Source: an uncultured Pontibacter sp.
Lineage (GTDB): Bacteria > Bacteroidota > Bacteroidia > Cytophagales > Hymenobacteraceae
Direction of reading: 5' to 3'
Assembly (NCBI RefSeq): GCF_947492645.1
Contig: NZ_CANLMZ010000003.1
Location: 186,001 to 250,000 of the forward strand
DNA length: 64,000 bases
Shown here: piece by piece, positions 34,907 to 43,560 of the stretch
Layout: each line of letters begins with the position of its first letter
Numbering within the stretch: position 1 is the first letter of the stretch
The notes under the pieces: model-generated
Seen by the model: only the letters and a program-made list of their open reading frames with translations
The model's database searches: none
What the model was told of the DNA's origin: nothing
Program-made: the position numbers and the translations under genes

Positions 34907-34988
34907 TGTCATTTCGAACACCGTGAGAAATCTGGATCATTACACAGTCATGCAATATTTCAGATTTCTCCCGAGGGTCGAAATGACA
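34907..34988. repeat. Inverted-repeat element of the TCATTTCGA type
   Basis: An 82-bp element with imperfectly inverted arms of 27 bp: left 34907-34933 begins TGTCATTTCGAAC and has GAGAAATCT; right 34962-34988 has AGATTTCTC and ends TCGAAATGACA. Elements with these ends are, as I recall, widespread intergenic repeats in Bacteroidota. It lies between the GH105 and CE8 genes inside an operon, 20 nt from the CE8 start, and would fold into a long hairpin in the transcript. Confidence 0.8.
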
Positions 34989-35009
34989 AAATGAGGTACT
35001 GTGAATTTC

Positions 35010-36242
35010 CTACTTAGCAGCAGAGGCCGTACCTAATTCCTCCAGCTCCAGCGATGCCATGATAAAAGGTGCTACTGCTTTCGGGTCGTTGTCGCGGCGT
35101 TCTTCGTTGATGTAGTACTCATAAGTACCGTCGCGGTAAGGATCGCCGCCCAGGCCGGCTACAGCACAAACATTGGTGATGCTGATCGTAGCGTCTTCAT
35201 TTTCCTTGATCAGGTTGGAGATAATGCCGCTATAACCCTTCTTACCAGCCTGCAGGTACTTTTGGTCGATGTGACCGTTTTTAGCAGCTTTAACCAGGAA
35301 GTAAGTAAACATACTAGAGGCCGAACCTTCTAAATAGTTACCTTCTCTGCCACCCTGGTCCACTACCTGGTACCAAAGCCCTGTATTTTTATCCTGGTAC
35401 TTTACCAGCGCATTGGCCATCTTATTTGTGATCTGCAGTATCTCGGCACGGCGCGGATGGTCTTTCGGGAAGTAGTCCAGCACATCAACCAAAGCCATGG
35501 CATACCAGCCCATGGCACGGCCCCACACATTTGGCGCCTGCCCTGTTACCGGGTCTGCCCATTTCTGCTCTTTGCTTTCGTCCCAGCCGTGGCGCCACAG
35601 GCCTTTCTCAGCGTCCCAGGTATACTTGTCTACCAGTACAATCTGGTTGGCAATATCATCAAATAAAGCAGGCTCGTTATATTCTACAGCATATTGCGCC
35701 AGAAACGGAGAGGCCATGTATAAACCATCCAGCCACATCTGGTGCGGGTAAATTTTCTTGTGCCAGAATCCGCCTTCTTTTGTGCGTGGATGCGTGCGCA
35801 TCTGGTCGCGCAGGTTTTCGAAAGCTAGCTTATACTTTTCATTACCAGTTTCCTTATACAGCTCCATCAGGAACTTGCCCGGGTTCACGCGGTCAATGTT
35901 GTAATCAGTCTTCTTATAAGTCAGGATGGTGCCATTCTCGCTGATCATGGTATCAGCAAATGCCTGAATGTAATTCAGATACTTCTTATCGCCTGTTTTT
36001 TCATACACTCTTTCGATGGCGCTGGCAAAGAGGCCTTGCGTATAATCCCATTTTGGTTTTGGCCTGAAATCGATCATCCAACCTTCCGGGTTGCGCTTTA
36101 TATCAGAATCTGCCATGCGTACCGACCACGCTTTGGCTGTTGGTTGATTTACTCCAGAAGCAGTTGTTGCAGTAGGCTCTCCCGGCTTGCAGGCTGCTGC
36201 CATCAAACCTAATACTAAACAGGCGTATCTTGTAAATTTCAT
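35010..36242 (-). CDS. Unsaturated rhamnogalacturonyl hydrolase (GH105) lipoprotein
   Basis: The 410-residue protein has a lipobox (GLMAAAC, Cys about 19) and an alpha/alpha six-barrel of the GH88/GH105 type: KIYPHQMWLDGLYMASPFLAQYA (catalytic Asp), NVWGRAMGWYAMALVDVLDYFP and GLWYQVVDQGGREGNYLEGSASSMFTYFL. These enzymes release the 4,5-unsaturated uronate left by pectate or rhamnogalacturonan lyases, feeding the kduI/kduD route. GH105 is preferred over GH88 because of the HQMWLDG motif and the pectin context. The operon gap to the upstream CE8 gene is 27 nt. Confidence 0.9.
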   Translation of the reverse strand: MKFTRYACLVLGLMAAACKPGEPTATTASGVNQPTAKAWSVRMADSDIKRNPEGWMIDFRPKPKWDYTQGLFASAIERVYEKTGDKKYLNYIQAFADTMISENGTILTYKKTDYNIDRVNPGKFLMELYKETGNEKYKLAFENLRDQMRTHPRTKEGGFWHKKIYPHQMWLDGLYMASPFLAQYAVEYNEPALFDDIANQIVLVDKYTWDAEKGLWRHGWDESKEQKWADPVTGQAPNVWGRAMGWYAMALVDVLDYFPKDHPRRAEILQITNKMANALVKYQDKNTGLWYQVVDQGGREGNYLEGSASSMFTYFLVKAAKNGHIDQKYLQAGKKGYSGIISNLIKENEDATISITNVCAVAGLGGDPYRDGTYEYYINEERRDNDPKAVAPFIMASLELEELGTASAAK

Positions 36243-36269
36243 TTTATTCAGGAATTATACTTTGATCAA

Positions 36270-37217
36270 TTATTTAACGGGCTGCCACTTATCATCTCCT
36301 GCCAGCACCAGCTCTGGCTTATATTTTTTAGCATCTTTCGAGCTTAATTGCTTTGCCCATGCTACGCGTGTTTCAGGCGAAGCTCCAGGCCCTTTGGACT
36401 TATACTCTGCGTAAAAAGCGGTTTTCTCTGCATCTGGTTTGCTCCAGTTGTGCCAGCCTTCAGGCCTGATATGTTTGCCTAGTTTTGTATTGAGGAAGAC
36501 CGTCTTGGCAAAAGGCCTCCATGGGCGGCCCAGGTATACTTTCAGATCATCGGTAGCGGCTGTCACATCACAATTTAAGAAAACAAACCCATAGGCTTTA
36601 TCTTGTGGTGTAGAGGCTGCTGTAATGTAAGAGTTCTTTTTGCAATGGATGGTACAGTTCTCGAAAACCGCTGTAGCCGGACCAAATATAAAGTCTGTAG
36701 TGCCTTCTATGTAGCAGTTGATGTAGTACTGGCGGCTGTTGGCTACGCCTGCGTATAGTGTGTCCTGGTCCCCGATAATACGGCAGTTTTTGAACACGCA
36801 ACGGTCCGCCTCTACGTGCAGCGCCACCGCCTGCCCCACTCCCGGGCCAGCTGTGTTTTCAAACGTGATGTTTTCTGCTCTGAAGTCGTTGCCCTGCACC
36901 AGCACGGTGTAAGAGGTAAAGGTGTTGATGTCGCCTTTGCCAGCGTGATCGTCCCAAGTGATGATGGTGTGCTCCTTGCTTTCTCCGATCAGGGTGATGT
37001 TGGTTTTCCAGGATGTGATAATTAGTTTTTCGCGGTAGGTGCCGTTCTTCACAAATATCTCTACACCATTAACCGGGAAGGCCGGTACGGCGTCTACGGC
37101 AGCCTGCACCGAAGTATAATCGCCGCTGCCATCCTGCGCCACCACCAGCTTTGCCTGCTGCGCATGCACCTGAAGGTACGTTAAAACGATAACAAGAAGG
37201 GCAATTATTTTTTTCAC
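36270..37217 (-). CDS. Pectinesterase (CE8)
   Basis: The 315-residue protein has a signal peptide (MKKIIALLVIVLTYLQVHAQQ) and a full CE8 domain: GDQDTLYAGV, TDFIFGPATAVFENC, YLGRPWRPFAKTVF. It is close to the CE8 gene at 33900 (the C-termini share GWHNWSKPDAEKTAFYAEYKSKGPGA-like stretches), suggesting duplication within the locus. No anchor or sorting domain is visible. Gap to the upstream lyase gene is 9 nt. Confidence 0.93.
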   Translation of the reverse strand: MKKIIALLVIVLTYLQVHAQQAKLVVAQDGSGDYTSVQAAVDAVPAFPVNGVEIFVKNGTYREKLIITSWKTNITLIGESKEHTIITWDDHAGKGDINTFTSYTVLVQGNDFRAENITFENTAGPGVGQAVALHVEADRCVFKNCRIIGDQDTLYAGVANSRQYYINCYIEGTTDFIFGPATAVFENCTIHCKKNSYITAASTPQDKAYGFVFLNCDVTAATDDLKVYLGRPWRPFAKTVFLNTKLGKHIRPEGWHNWSKPDAEKTAFYAEYKSKGPGASPETRVAWAKQLSSKDAKKYKPELVLAGDDKWQPVK

Positions 37218-37226
37218 GGGTACAGG

Positions 37227-38627
37227 TTATTTTAGCTGTTGCTTTGTTGGCACAAGGCTGTTCAAGTATACTTCTATGTTCGTGTACTGCTTATCCAACG
37301 TATACTTGGCAGCATCTTCTGCGCTGTTCGGGCTCAGTTTATACTTTGCTTCCCAGGCATCCGGCATACCATCTTTGTCGCTGTCTTTAAGGGCAACTTC
37401 GGATTTTAGTTCTGGCCACCCACCCACATCTTCCTGCGAATCGATAATGCCGTTTTTGTTTTTGCCGTTGGTTGGGTTACCGCTTCTGACTTCACTTATA
37501 ATGCGGGTATCTACGGCATCACGCTTGTGGCTTGCACCGGCATTAGCCAATACCTGCTCGTATGCCTGCTGCGCATTGTGTGATGGTATAGCCTCAACGG
37601 TAAACATAGTTGCTGCTTTCGTAGAGTCCGGGTGGTCGCATTGCACCCCCCCTGCCCAGTTATCTTGTGTTATCTCCGGGAAGCCATCTACATAATTACC
37701 TGCCACGTAGAATTTACCGTAGGGCTGCCACGGGTTTGCTATTCTGTTTCTGCGTGATTTAGAAGTAGCCGGACCTGCCTTAAAGTAGTTATCTACAATA
37801 TTATACTTGCCTTTTTCGCCGCCATAAATGCTGTTGCTCTTCCAGTTAAAGATCACATTGTTCCGGAAGTCCACCAGTTCTTCTTCGGAGTTAGGGGTGG
37901 TTTTAGAACCGCTGAAGCGAGGGTTACGGCTGTTGTGGCTAGCTAATAAGTTATGGTGAAAAGAAGCTCCTTCGCCTCCCCAGATGCCGCCATACCCATG
38001 GTCGCCTTTTTCGTGCACCGAGCTATTTAAGCTTTCAGAAATAATGCTCCATTGCAGCGTAAAGTTTTTTCCCCTGTAAAAAGAAGCACACTCATCGGTA
38101 GCCCAGCTCATAGAGCAATGATCTACTATAATGTTGCTGTTGCCTTTATTGGCACCAAGCGCATCAGCCTGCTGACCGGTGGTGTTCCCCATCCTGAAGC
38201 GTAAGTAACGAAGTATAACGTTATCTGCTTTTATACTTACCGGGTAGTTACGTATGGTAATGCCATCGCCGGGCGCTGTCTGTCCTGCAATGGTTATATC
38301 ACCGTTGTTTATATCTAAAGGTCTTTCCAAAGCGATAGTACCCGATACGGCAAACACAATAGTACGCGGCCCCTTTTTCTGGATCGCATCGCGTAAGCTG
38401 CCTTCTCCGTCATCGTTCAGGTTAGTTACATATACCACCTGGCCACCGCGGCCGCCGGTTGTATACTTGCCAAAGCCCTCTGCCCCCGGAAAAGCCAACG
38501 GTTTATCTGCCGTTGCCTCGGTTATACTTTCAGAAGATACGCTTGCCGGCTGCGTGGTACAGCCAGCAGCGCATATCAACTGTATTACTAAACCAAACAA
38601 TGCACTATTTATGATCATTTTCTTCAC
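37227..38627 (-). CDS. Pectate lyase (PL1-like) lipoprotein
   Basis: The 466-residue lyase has a lipobox (ICAAGC, Cys about 23), then AFPGAEGFGKYTTGGRGGQVVYVTNLND and a beta-helix with IIVDHCSMSWATDECASFY and HHNLLASHNSRNPRFSG. The C-terminal DSDKDGMPDAWEAKYKLSP is a calcium-binding-like motif. It resembles the T9SS-type lyase at 32166 over its catalytic part but ends before a sorting domain, so it should be anchored by lipid, probably acting next to the SusCD complex. Confidence 0.92.
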   Translation of the reverse strand: MKKMIINSALFGLVIQLICAAGCTTQPASVSSESITEATADKPLAFPGAEGFGKYTTGGRGGQVVYVTNLNDDGEGSLRDAIQKKGPRTIVFAVSGTIALERPLDINNGDITIAGQTAPGDGITIRNYPVSIKADNVILRYLRFRMGNTTGQQADALGANKGNSNIIVDHCSMSWATDECASFYRGKNFTLQWSIISESLNSSVHEKGDHGYGGIWGGEGASFHHNLLASHNSRNPRFSGSKTTPNSEEELVDFRNNVIFNWKSNSIYGGEKGKYNIVDNYFKAGPATSKSRRNRIANPWQPYGKFYVAGNYVDGFPEITQDNWAGGVQCDHPDSTKAATMFTVEAIPSHNAQQAYEQVLANAGASHKRDAVDTRIISEVRSGNPTNGKNKNGIIDSQEDVGGWPELKSEVALKDSDKDGMPDAWEAKYKLSPNSAEDAAKYTLDKQYTNIEVYLNSLVPTKQQLK

Positions 38628-38679
38628 TTTGAAAGCGCGTTAAAGTATACTTATGCTACCCTGATAAACACCTACAGTA

Positions 38680-39984
38680 TCAGCGTTTTGCCTGCTTGCT
38701 GCCCTGCACTTCTACCTGCACCGGGTTTGCAAGCTCCTGAGCAGTTTTGTTCAGGTATTTTATAAATTCTTCTTCTGTTTTAATGCCGTCTGGCTCTAGC
38801 TCCCAGGCCGATAGAAAGTAATACTGCAGTTTACCCTGTGTTGGAGTAAGTTTAACTACATGGCTGTTAGCATCAATAGTAAATTCCTGGAAATCCTGTG
38901 GCCGGAAAAGTACTGCGATACCTAGCTGGTCGTTGTTGAGGCTTTGCTTGCCGTAGCTTGCCAGATAGCCCCAACTGCTGGCATCTCCTTTTTGGGTGAA
39001 TACCTTGGCTGCTTTGTCTTTATTAAGACCGGTGCTCAGGTTTTGCGGTGTACCGCCTGTTACCTTTACCTGGTGGTTGGTAAGCCTGGTGCCGGCGTGT
39101 ATACTTAGCTGCGACTGTACATCCAATGTTAATCCAGCTACTTTCCAATTGTCGTAGTTTGTTTGGATAGAAGAATATACAGGGCCGTTTTCTGTTACCT
39201 TGCTTACTACATTGTCTGTTTTATCTACACGTATGGCCTGGCCTTTATCTACAATGGCTAATGTACCCACACCCAACGATTTACCTACTTTAAGCACATC
39301 CATACCCCAAGGCTGCAATTCGTGGTAAGAATCAAACCCATCAAGGCCCACTTGCTGCAATACCATATCCGGTGTTGTTTTACCGAATACATCGGTTGCA
39401 TTGCGCCAGTCCAGGTAAAAGCGGTAACCTACTTTATCAGACTCCCAGCCTGGGCCTTCGTAACGGATGTAGTAGGAATGATCGGTGTGCTCGGCAGGTA
39501 CATTAAGCGAGTCTACATTCTTAAATTCGCCGCCAATGTACTTCCTGTCTTTAAACTCACCGCCAACTTTATGGGAAATCTCAGCCTGGGTGCGTTTTGT
39601 GTAGTTCCGCTCACTTATACCTTGCTCTTTATATCGAACAGTCAGGTTGCGTTTTTCTTTTGCATTCAGTTTATCCAGTACCAACACCACGCCTTTATGC
39701 TCAGCATCTTTCAGGTTGTATTGGCTTGCAACTTCTTTCTTGCCGTCCAGCACTACAAATGCCTTTGGGTTAAAGTTACCTGTTGCGGCTTTTACTTCTT
39801 GCGCAGGTATAAATACTGCCACGTTCTCACGCTCCTGCCCCAGCGGGTTAGTTACAGTAACAGTAAACGATTTTGGGAATTCTTTTTTAAGGTTTTGGGC
39901 AGATGCCATGCCCGCATAGAGCATTGGCAATAGCAGCCATACTTTAAAACTAGAAATACCCTGGCTTAATTTCTTAAAACTCAT
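38680..39984 (-). CDS. DUF4861 family secreted protein
   Basis: The 434-residue product has a signal peptide (cleavage after GMASAQ) and matches DUF4861: FTVTVTNPLGQERENVAVFIP at the N-terminus, then RYEGPGWESDKVGYRFYLDWRNATDVFGK and DSYHELQPWGMDVLKVGKSLGVGTLAI. Genes of this family recur in pectin and other uronate-polysaccharide loci. I know of no firm biochemical role; an enzymatic part (lyase or glycosidase) is suspected from the conserved His, Trp and Tyr residues. It is the first gene of the enzyme operon. Confidence 0.85.
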   Translation of the reverse strand: MSFKKLSQGISSFKVWLLLPMLYAGMASAQNLKKEFPKSFTVTVTNPLGQERENVAVFIPAQEVKAATGNFNPKAFVVLDGKKEVASQYNLKDAEHKGVVLVLDKLNAKEKRNLTVRYKEQGISERNYTKRTQAEISHKVGGEFKDRKYIGGEFKNVDSLNVPAEHTDHSYYIRYEGPGWESDKVGYRFYLDWRNATDVFGKTTPDMVLQQVGLDGFDSYHELQPWGMDVLKVGKSLGVGTLAIVDKGQAIRVDKTDNVVSKVTENGPVYSSIQTNYDNWKVAGLTLDVQSQLSIHAGTRLTNHQVKVTGGTPQNLSTGLNKDKAAKVFTQKGDASSWGYLASYGKQSLNNDQLGIAVLFRPQDFQEFTIDANSHVVKLTPTQGKLQYYFLSAWELEPDGIKTEEEFIKYLNKTAQELANPVQVEVQGSKQAKR

Positions 39985-40033
39985 CTTTTGAAATCGGATT
40001 GCAGTATTTAAGTATAAAATTGAATAGCTATAA

Positions 40034-40080
40034 TTTTAAACTAGCAGGGCAGCCATAGTTGCTGCCCTGCTAGTTTAAAA
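40034..40080. terminator. Perfect 20-bp hairpin between the SusCD and enzyme operons
   Basis: Arms 40034-40053 and 40061-40080 are exactly complementary (TTTTAAACTAGCAGGGCAGC), loop 7 nt. The outer ends are A/T runs, so it can act on both strands; on the minus strand it starts 4 nt after the stop at 40085. Only about 50 bp remain before the next gene starts at 39984, so partial readthrough into the enzyme operon is likely. Confidence 0.82.
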
Positions 40081-40084
40081 TTGG

Positions 40085-41728
40085 CTACCACCATCTCAGG
40101 TCTCCGATAGGGCCGCCTGTTACGCTGGCAGTTCTTATCTCTGGGTTAGCTGGCAGTTCAAACGTTGTCGTGCTGGCTGTCCAACCCAGATCAATGAATT
40201 TATTATCTGACAGCTGTACAAAGCTCGGGAAGGTTACCTCTACAGGTGGGTTAGAACCATCCAGTAGTTTAAAGAAGTTATTGTTTCTTACAATTACCGT
40301 TGAGCCATCTGAATTGGCGCGAACAAAGCTTGTACCAATGGTACCGTCTTTTGGTGTGTTGGCTACAATGCTGTTCTGCAAAGTATAGTTGATCGCATTT
40401 GCGTTTGCATCTAACAGCACATAGTTTCTGCCTGCAAAACCAAAGTTATTGATCGTTGCCTGGTTGATCATCACAGTTGGCTTGGTAGGAACTGTCATGT
40501 TCGTTGCCCAGCTGATCAATGCTCTGCCTGAATTATACAACGTTGAGCTTTCGATAGTAAGCGTCTTAAACTCCAGCTTATCGAGCATAAAGTAATGGTA
40601 CGATCCTGTTCCGTTGTTCGACGCTACTGTGTTTTTAACTGTTATACTTTCAATCTTGTGCGCGTTGGCAGAACCACGGTTTGCACGCATAAAACAGTTC
40701 TTCGTAAAGTTAACCGTACAGTTTTCTACTACAATAGATGTGAAGTTTGCGGCTTCGCCATCCGAGTTAAGGCCAGTCAGGTTCAGGAAGTAATCCGCAC
40801 CAGCCGTTGTACCGTCAAAACCGATACCTGCTAGCTTCACACCTGCTCCATTGCCTTTCAGGGTAATTTCTTTAAAGTGCACAATGGTGTTGGCCGGGTT
40901 GCCAGATATTGACTGTAATGTAATATTTTTCTCACTAATGATGATGTTTGAAGCCGAGTGATCATATGCCCCATCCTCAAGGCCAATCACATCACCGGGA
41001 GCTGCATTCTCGATAGCTGCCTTCAGCTCATCTATCGTTGCTACCGTAGCCGTATAAATGCTTGGCTCTTTTGTAGAGAAAGTTATAGTACCCTTGTTCT
41101 TGTTACCTGCAAATATTACTGCCGTGTATGCTGTGTTAGGTGTTAGGCCAGTAATTGTTTTTCCGCTTGCCTCGATTTCTTCTGCAGTAATGGCATAATC
41201 TGTGGGATTGCCGTTAGCCGGTGTAAGTACAATCTTGGTTAAACCGGCTGTCTCCCTCCAACGCAGCAAAACTGATTTGTCTTTTATGTCCGGGCCAGCT
41301 ATCGCCAGGAAAATCTGCTCGCCTGTTATAGTAAACACCGGGCTGGTGATCCAGTTCGAAGCCGCTGCAGTTCCCAATGCATTTGCTCTGATGCGGGCAT
41401 AGTATGGCTGCTTTATCTCAACGTTTTCATCCGTTATTATCGCCTGCGCTGTGTCAGTATGCATCGAGAAATCTACTGAGCCAAATGCCTGGTCTTTTGA
41501 TACCTCTACAGTATAGGTTGCGCCCTTGCCTTGCGTAAAAAGCGACGGGTTCCAGGTAATAACGGCTTGTGTTTCTCCGTTAGCGGCTTTCACGTTTACC
41601 GGGGTAAATACGCGCTCCGGCTGAAACTCCTCCAGCTCCTTGTCATCTTTACATGATACTGCCGTAAGAGAAACAAAAAGCACCAGGAAAAGCCCTGCTA
41701 ATGTTCTGTTGTTATATATCTTTTTCAT
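40085..41728 (-). CDS. DUF4957/DUF5123-like lipoprotein, probable surface pectin-binding protein
   Basis: The protein has a lipobox (LTAVSC) and, in order, two fibronectin-III-like domains (about 40-235) and a parallel beta-helix region (about 240-540; ATIDELKAAIENAAPGDVIGLEDGAY, TLQNSIVANTPKDGTIG, GLGW-type end GGPIGDLRWW). It occupies the SusE position directly after susD (7-nt gap), where surface glycan-binding proteins are normally encoded. The beta-helix resembles DUF4957/DUF5123 modules typical of pectin loci, and no catalytic set is evident. I use the ATG at 41728 (MKKIYNN); 41743 is also possible. Binding of pectin at the cell surface is inferred. Confidence 0.85.
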   Translation of the reverse strand: MKKIYNNRTLAGLFLVLFVSLTAVSCKDDKELEEFQPERVFTPVNVKAANGETQAVITWNPSLFTQGKGATYTVEVSKDQAFGSVDFSMHTDTAQAIITDENVEIKQPYYARIRANALGTAAASNWITSPVFTITGEQIFLAIAGPDIKDKSVLLRWRETAGLTKIVLTPANGNPTDYAITAEEIEASGKTITGLTPNTAYTAVIFAGNKNKGTITFSTKEPSIYTATVATIDELKAAIENAAPGDVIGLEDGAYDHSASNIIISEKNITLQSISGNPANTIVHFKEITLKGNGAGVKLAGIGFDGTTAGADYFLNLTGLNSDGEAANFTSIVVENCTVNFTKNCFMRANRGSANAHKIESITVKNTVASNNGTGSYHYFMLDKLEFKTLTIESSTLYNSGRALISWATNMTVPTKPTVMINQATINNFGFAGRNYVLLDANANAINYTLQNSIVANTPKDGTIGTSFVRANSDGSTVIVRNNNFFKLLDGSNPPVEVTFPSFVQLSDNKFIDLGWTASTTTFELPANPEIRTASVTGGPIGDLRWW

Positions 41729-41750
41729 ATCCGTGATCATCATGAATTAA

Positions 41751-43541
41751 TTAGTAACCGTACTCTTGCTTCAGGTTCGGATTAGCATCAACAATGGTGG
41801 TATGCAGCGGCATTAACTCACTCTTGTTTGGTGTAAACCCTACTGCATAGTAAGTAAGAATAGTGTTGGTGATACCGCTGCCCACCCATGGCACACTACT
41901 AATATCGGCACCTGATGGCGCTGGATTAGGAACCGGGGCATAAAGCGAGTTAAGCCATTCGACCTGTGTTGCTTTGGTATTAAAGTACATGGTAGATGGC
42001 AGGTTTTGGTAAGGTACCTGCTGTGCAGCCATGGCAGCAAGCTCGGCTTTGGTTTCGCTGAGGCGCTGGCCCAGCATGTTCCACCTGATCAAATCATACT
42101 TACGGATGCCTTCGCCGCCAAATTCCCAGGCTCTTTCCTGCACAATAGCGTTAAAGAAATCCAGCTTGCCTAAACCAGCAGATAGGTCTACTGCGGCATC
42201 AGCTGTAAATATAGGCTTGCCAAAGGCTCTCCTTCTTACCTGGTTAACTGCTTCGTAAGCATCTGCTGTTGGTCCGCTTAGCTCATTTTCGGCCTCGGCA
42301 AACATCAACAGCACATCAGAGTAGCGGATAAGGGGCCAGTTCAGTCCAAAATACTGTGCATTTGATGTCATCATGCCTGGTATCCAGTCGCGTCTGAACT
42401 TACCGTCTACCATCGTTTGCAACGAGCGTGGCTGTATGATGGCAGCAGAGCTAATGTTGTAAGGCGCTGCAGTTACGTCGCGGCGCAAGTCGCTCTGATC
42501 AAAGGAGTAAAAGTATGTTGGCAGAATTGTAAGGGCGCCATTACCAGTACTACCGTTTAAGCGTGGCCCGTTGTAGTAACCCAGCTTGCTATCGCCAAGT
42601 GCGCTGCTACCGCCCGCCATGGCTACTTCCCATATAACTTCGCCGTTTGGCTCTATTCTTCCGGCAGCAATCGCTTCCTTAAACACGGCTTCGTAGCTTG
42701 GGTTCAGGCGGTGATCGTTGCGATCGATGATCGCTTTACTTTCATCTCTGGCGATTTTGTAAAACTCCTGGTAATTTGCAGGGCGCTCCATCTGGCGGTT
42801 AAGCCTTAAAGAGTAACCACCTCTGAACAAGGCGATACGGGCGCGTAACGCGCGAACAGCACCTTGTGTAATTCTTTCGTCTCTGGCGGATAACTCACCT
42901 CTCCACGGCACCAGGGTTGCTGCCTCAGCAAGGTCAGCCAGTAACTGGTCGTAAATCTCGTCGCGGTCTGTTCTGCCCAAAAAGGATTCTGTTACTAAGT
43001 CGGCAGGCAAAAAGCGCCCCGGCACATCTCCCCAGTTGCGGATAAGCTCCAGGTAGAGTTGCGCTCTTAAGGTAAGTGCCTCACCATGTAACCTGCGAAG
43101 TTCCTTTTTCTGCGCTTCGGTACCGCTGGTGTACATCTCCATTTTCGGAATGTAATAGATGGCAAGGTTAGCACGCTCAACGCCCTGGTACAACTGCTTG
43201 AAAGGGTTTGCCAGCTGTGTGTTACTTGGCTGTACTGTATAGTGTGCAATATCGCGTCGCTCGTTATCAGGGAAAGGCGTTGCACCTTGTCCCATCATCA
43301 GGTCGTCGTCCAAGGTATAGTACATGCTTAGCCTGATGCCGTAGCCATTGTCGCCGGCTAACGTGGAGTATATACCCAGCACCTGCTTCTGCACGCTGCT
43401 TACATTACTGAAAATATAGTCTGGTCCGAACAACGAAACGGGTTCTACTTCCAGATAGTCTTTACACGATGACACCGAAAAGCTCATGCCACCAACGAGT
43501 AATGCACTAAGTATAAATTTAGATAGTTTATTAGTTCTCAT
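41751..43541 (-). CDS. SusD-family outer-membrane lipoprotein
   Basis: The 596-residue protein has a SusD lipobox (FSVSSC, Cys about 26) followed by KDYLEVEPVSLFGPDYIF. The family's helical TPR-like part is visible (ALTLRAQLYLELIRNWGDVP, ALRARIALFRGGYSLRL), as is the C-terminal part (RYSDVLLMFAEAENELSG, QERAWEFGGEGIRKYDLIRWNMLG). SusD binds oligosaccharide and closes over the SusC barrel. The usual length for large SusD proteins. It lies 19 nt after susC, so the pair forms one import complex, predicted to be for pectic oligosaccharides. Confidence 0.95.
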   Translation of the reverse strand: MRTNKLSKFILSALLVGGMSFSVSSCKDYLEVEPVSLFGPDYIFSNVSSVQKQVLGIYSTLAGDNGYGIRLSMYYTLDDDLMMGQGATPFPDNERRDIAHYTVQPSNTQLANPFKQLYQGVERANLAIYYIPKMEMYTSGTEAQKKELRRLHGEALTLRAQLYLELIRNWGDVPGRFLPADLVTESFLGRTDRDEIYDQLLADLAEAATLVPWRGELSARDERITQGAVRALRARIALFRGGYSLRLNRQMERPANYQEFYKIARDESKAIIDRNDHRLNPSYEAVFKEAIAAGRIEPNGEVIWEVAMAGGSSALGDSKLGYYNGPRLNGSTGNGALTILPTYFYSFDQSDLRRDVTAAPYNISSAAIIQPRSLQTMVDGKFRRDWIPGMMTSNAQYFGLNWPLIRYSDVLLMFAEAENELSGPTADAYEAVNQVRRRAFGKPIFTADAAVDLSAGLGKLDFFNAIVQERAWEFGGEGIRKYDLIRWNMLGQRLSETKAELAAMAAQQVPYQNLPSTMYFNTKATQVEWLNSLYAPVPNPAPSGADISSVPWVGSGITNTILTYYAVGFTPNKSELMPLHTTIVDANPNLKQEYGY

Positions 43542-43560
43542 GTATGAAAAGACTTTAAAA

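Noticed and set aside
34887..34955. N-terminal extension of the pectinesterase
   Set aside because: It begins inside the inverted-repeat element and would put 23 residues in front of a normal signal peptide.
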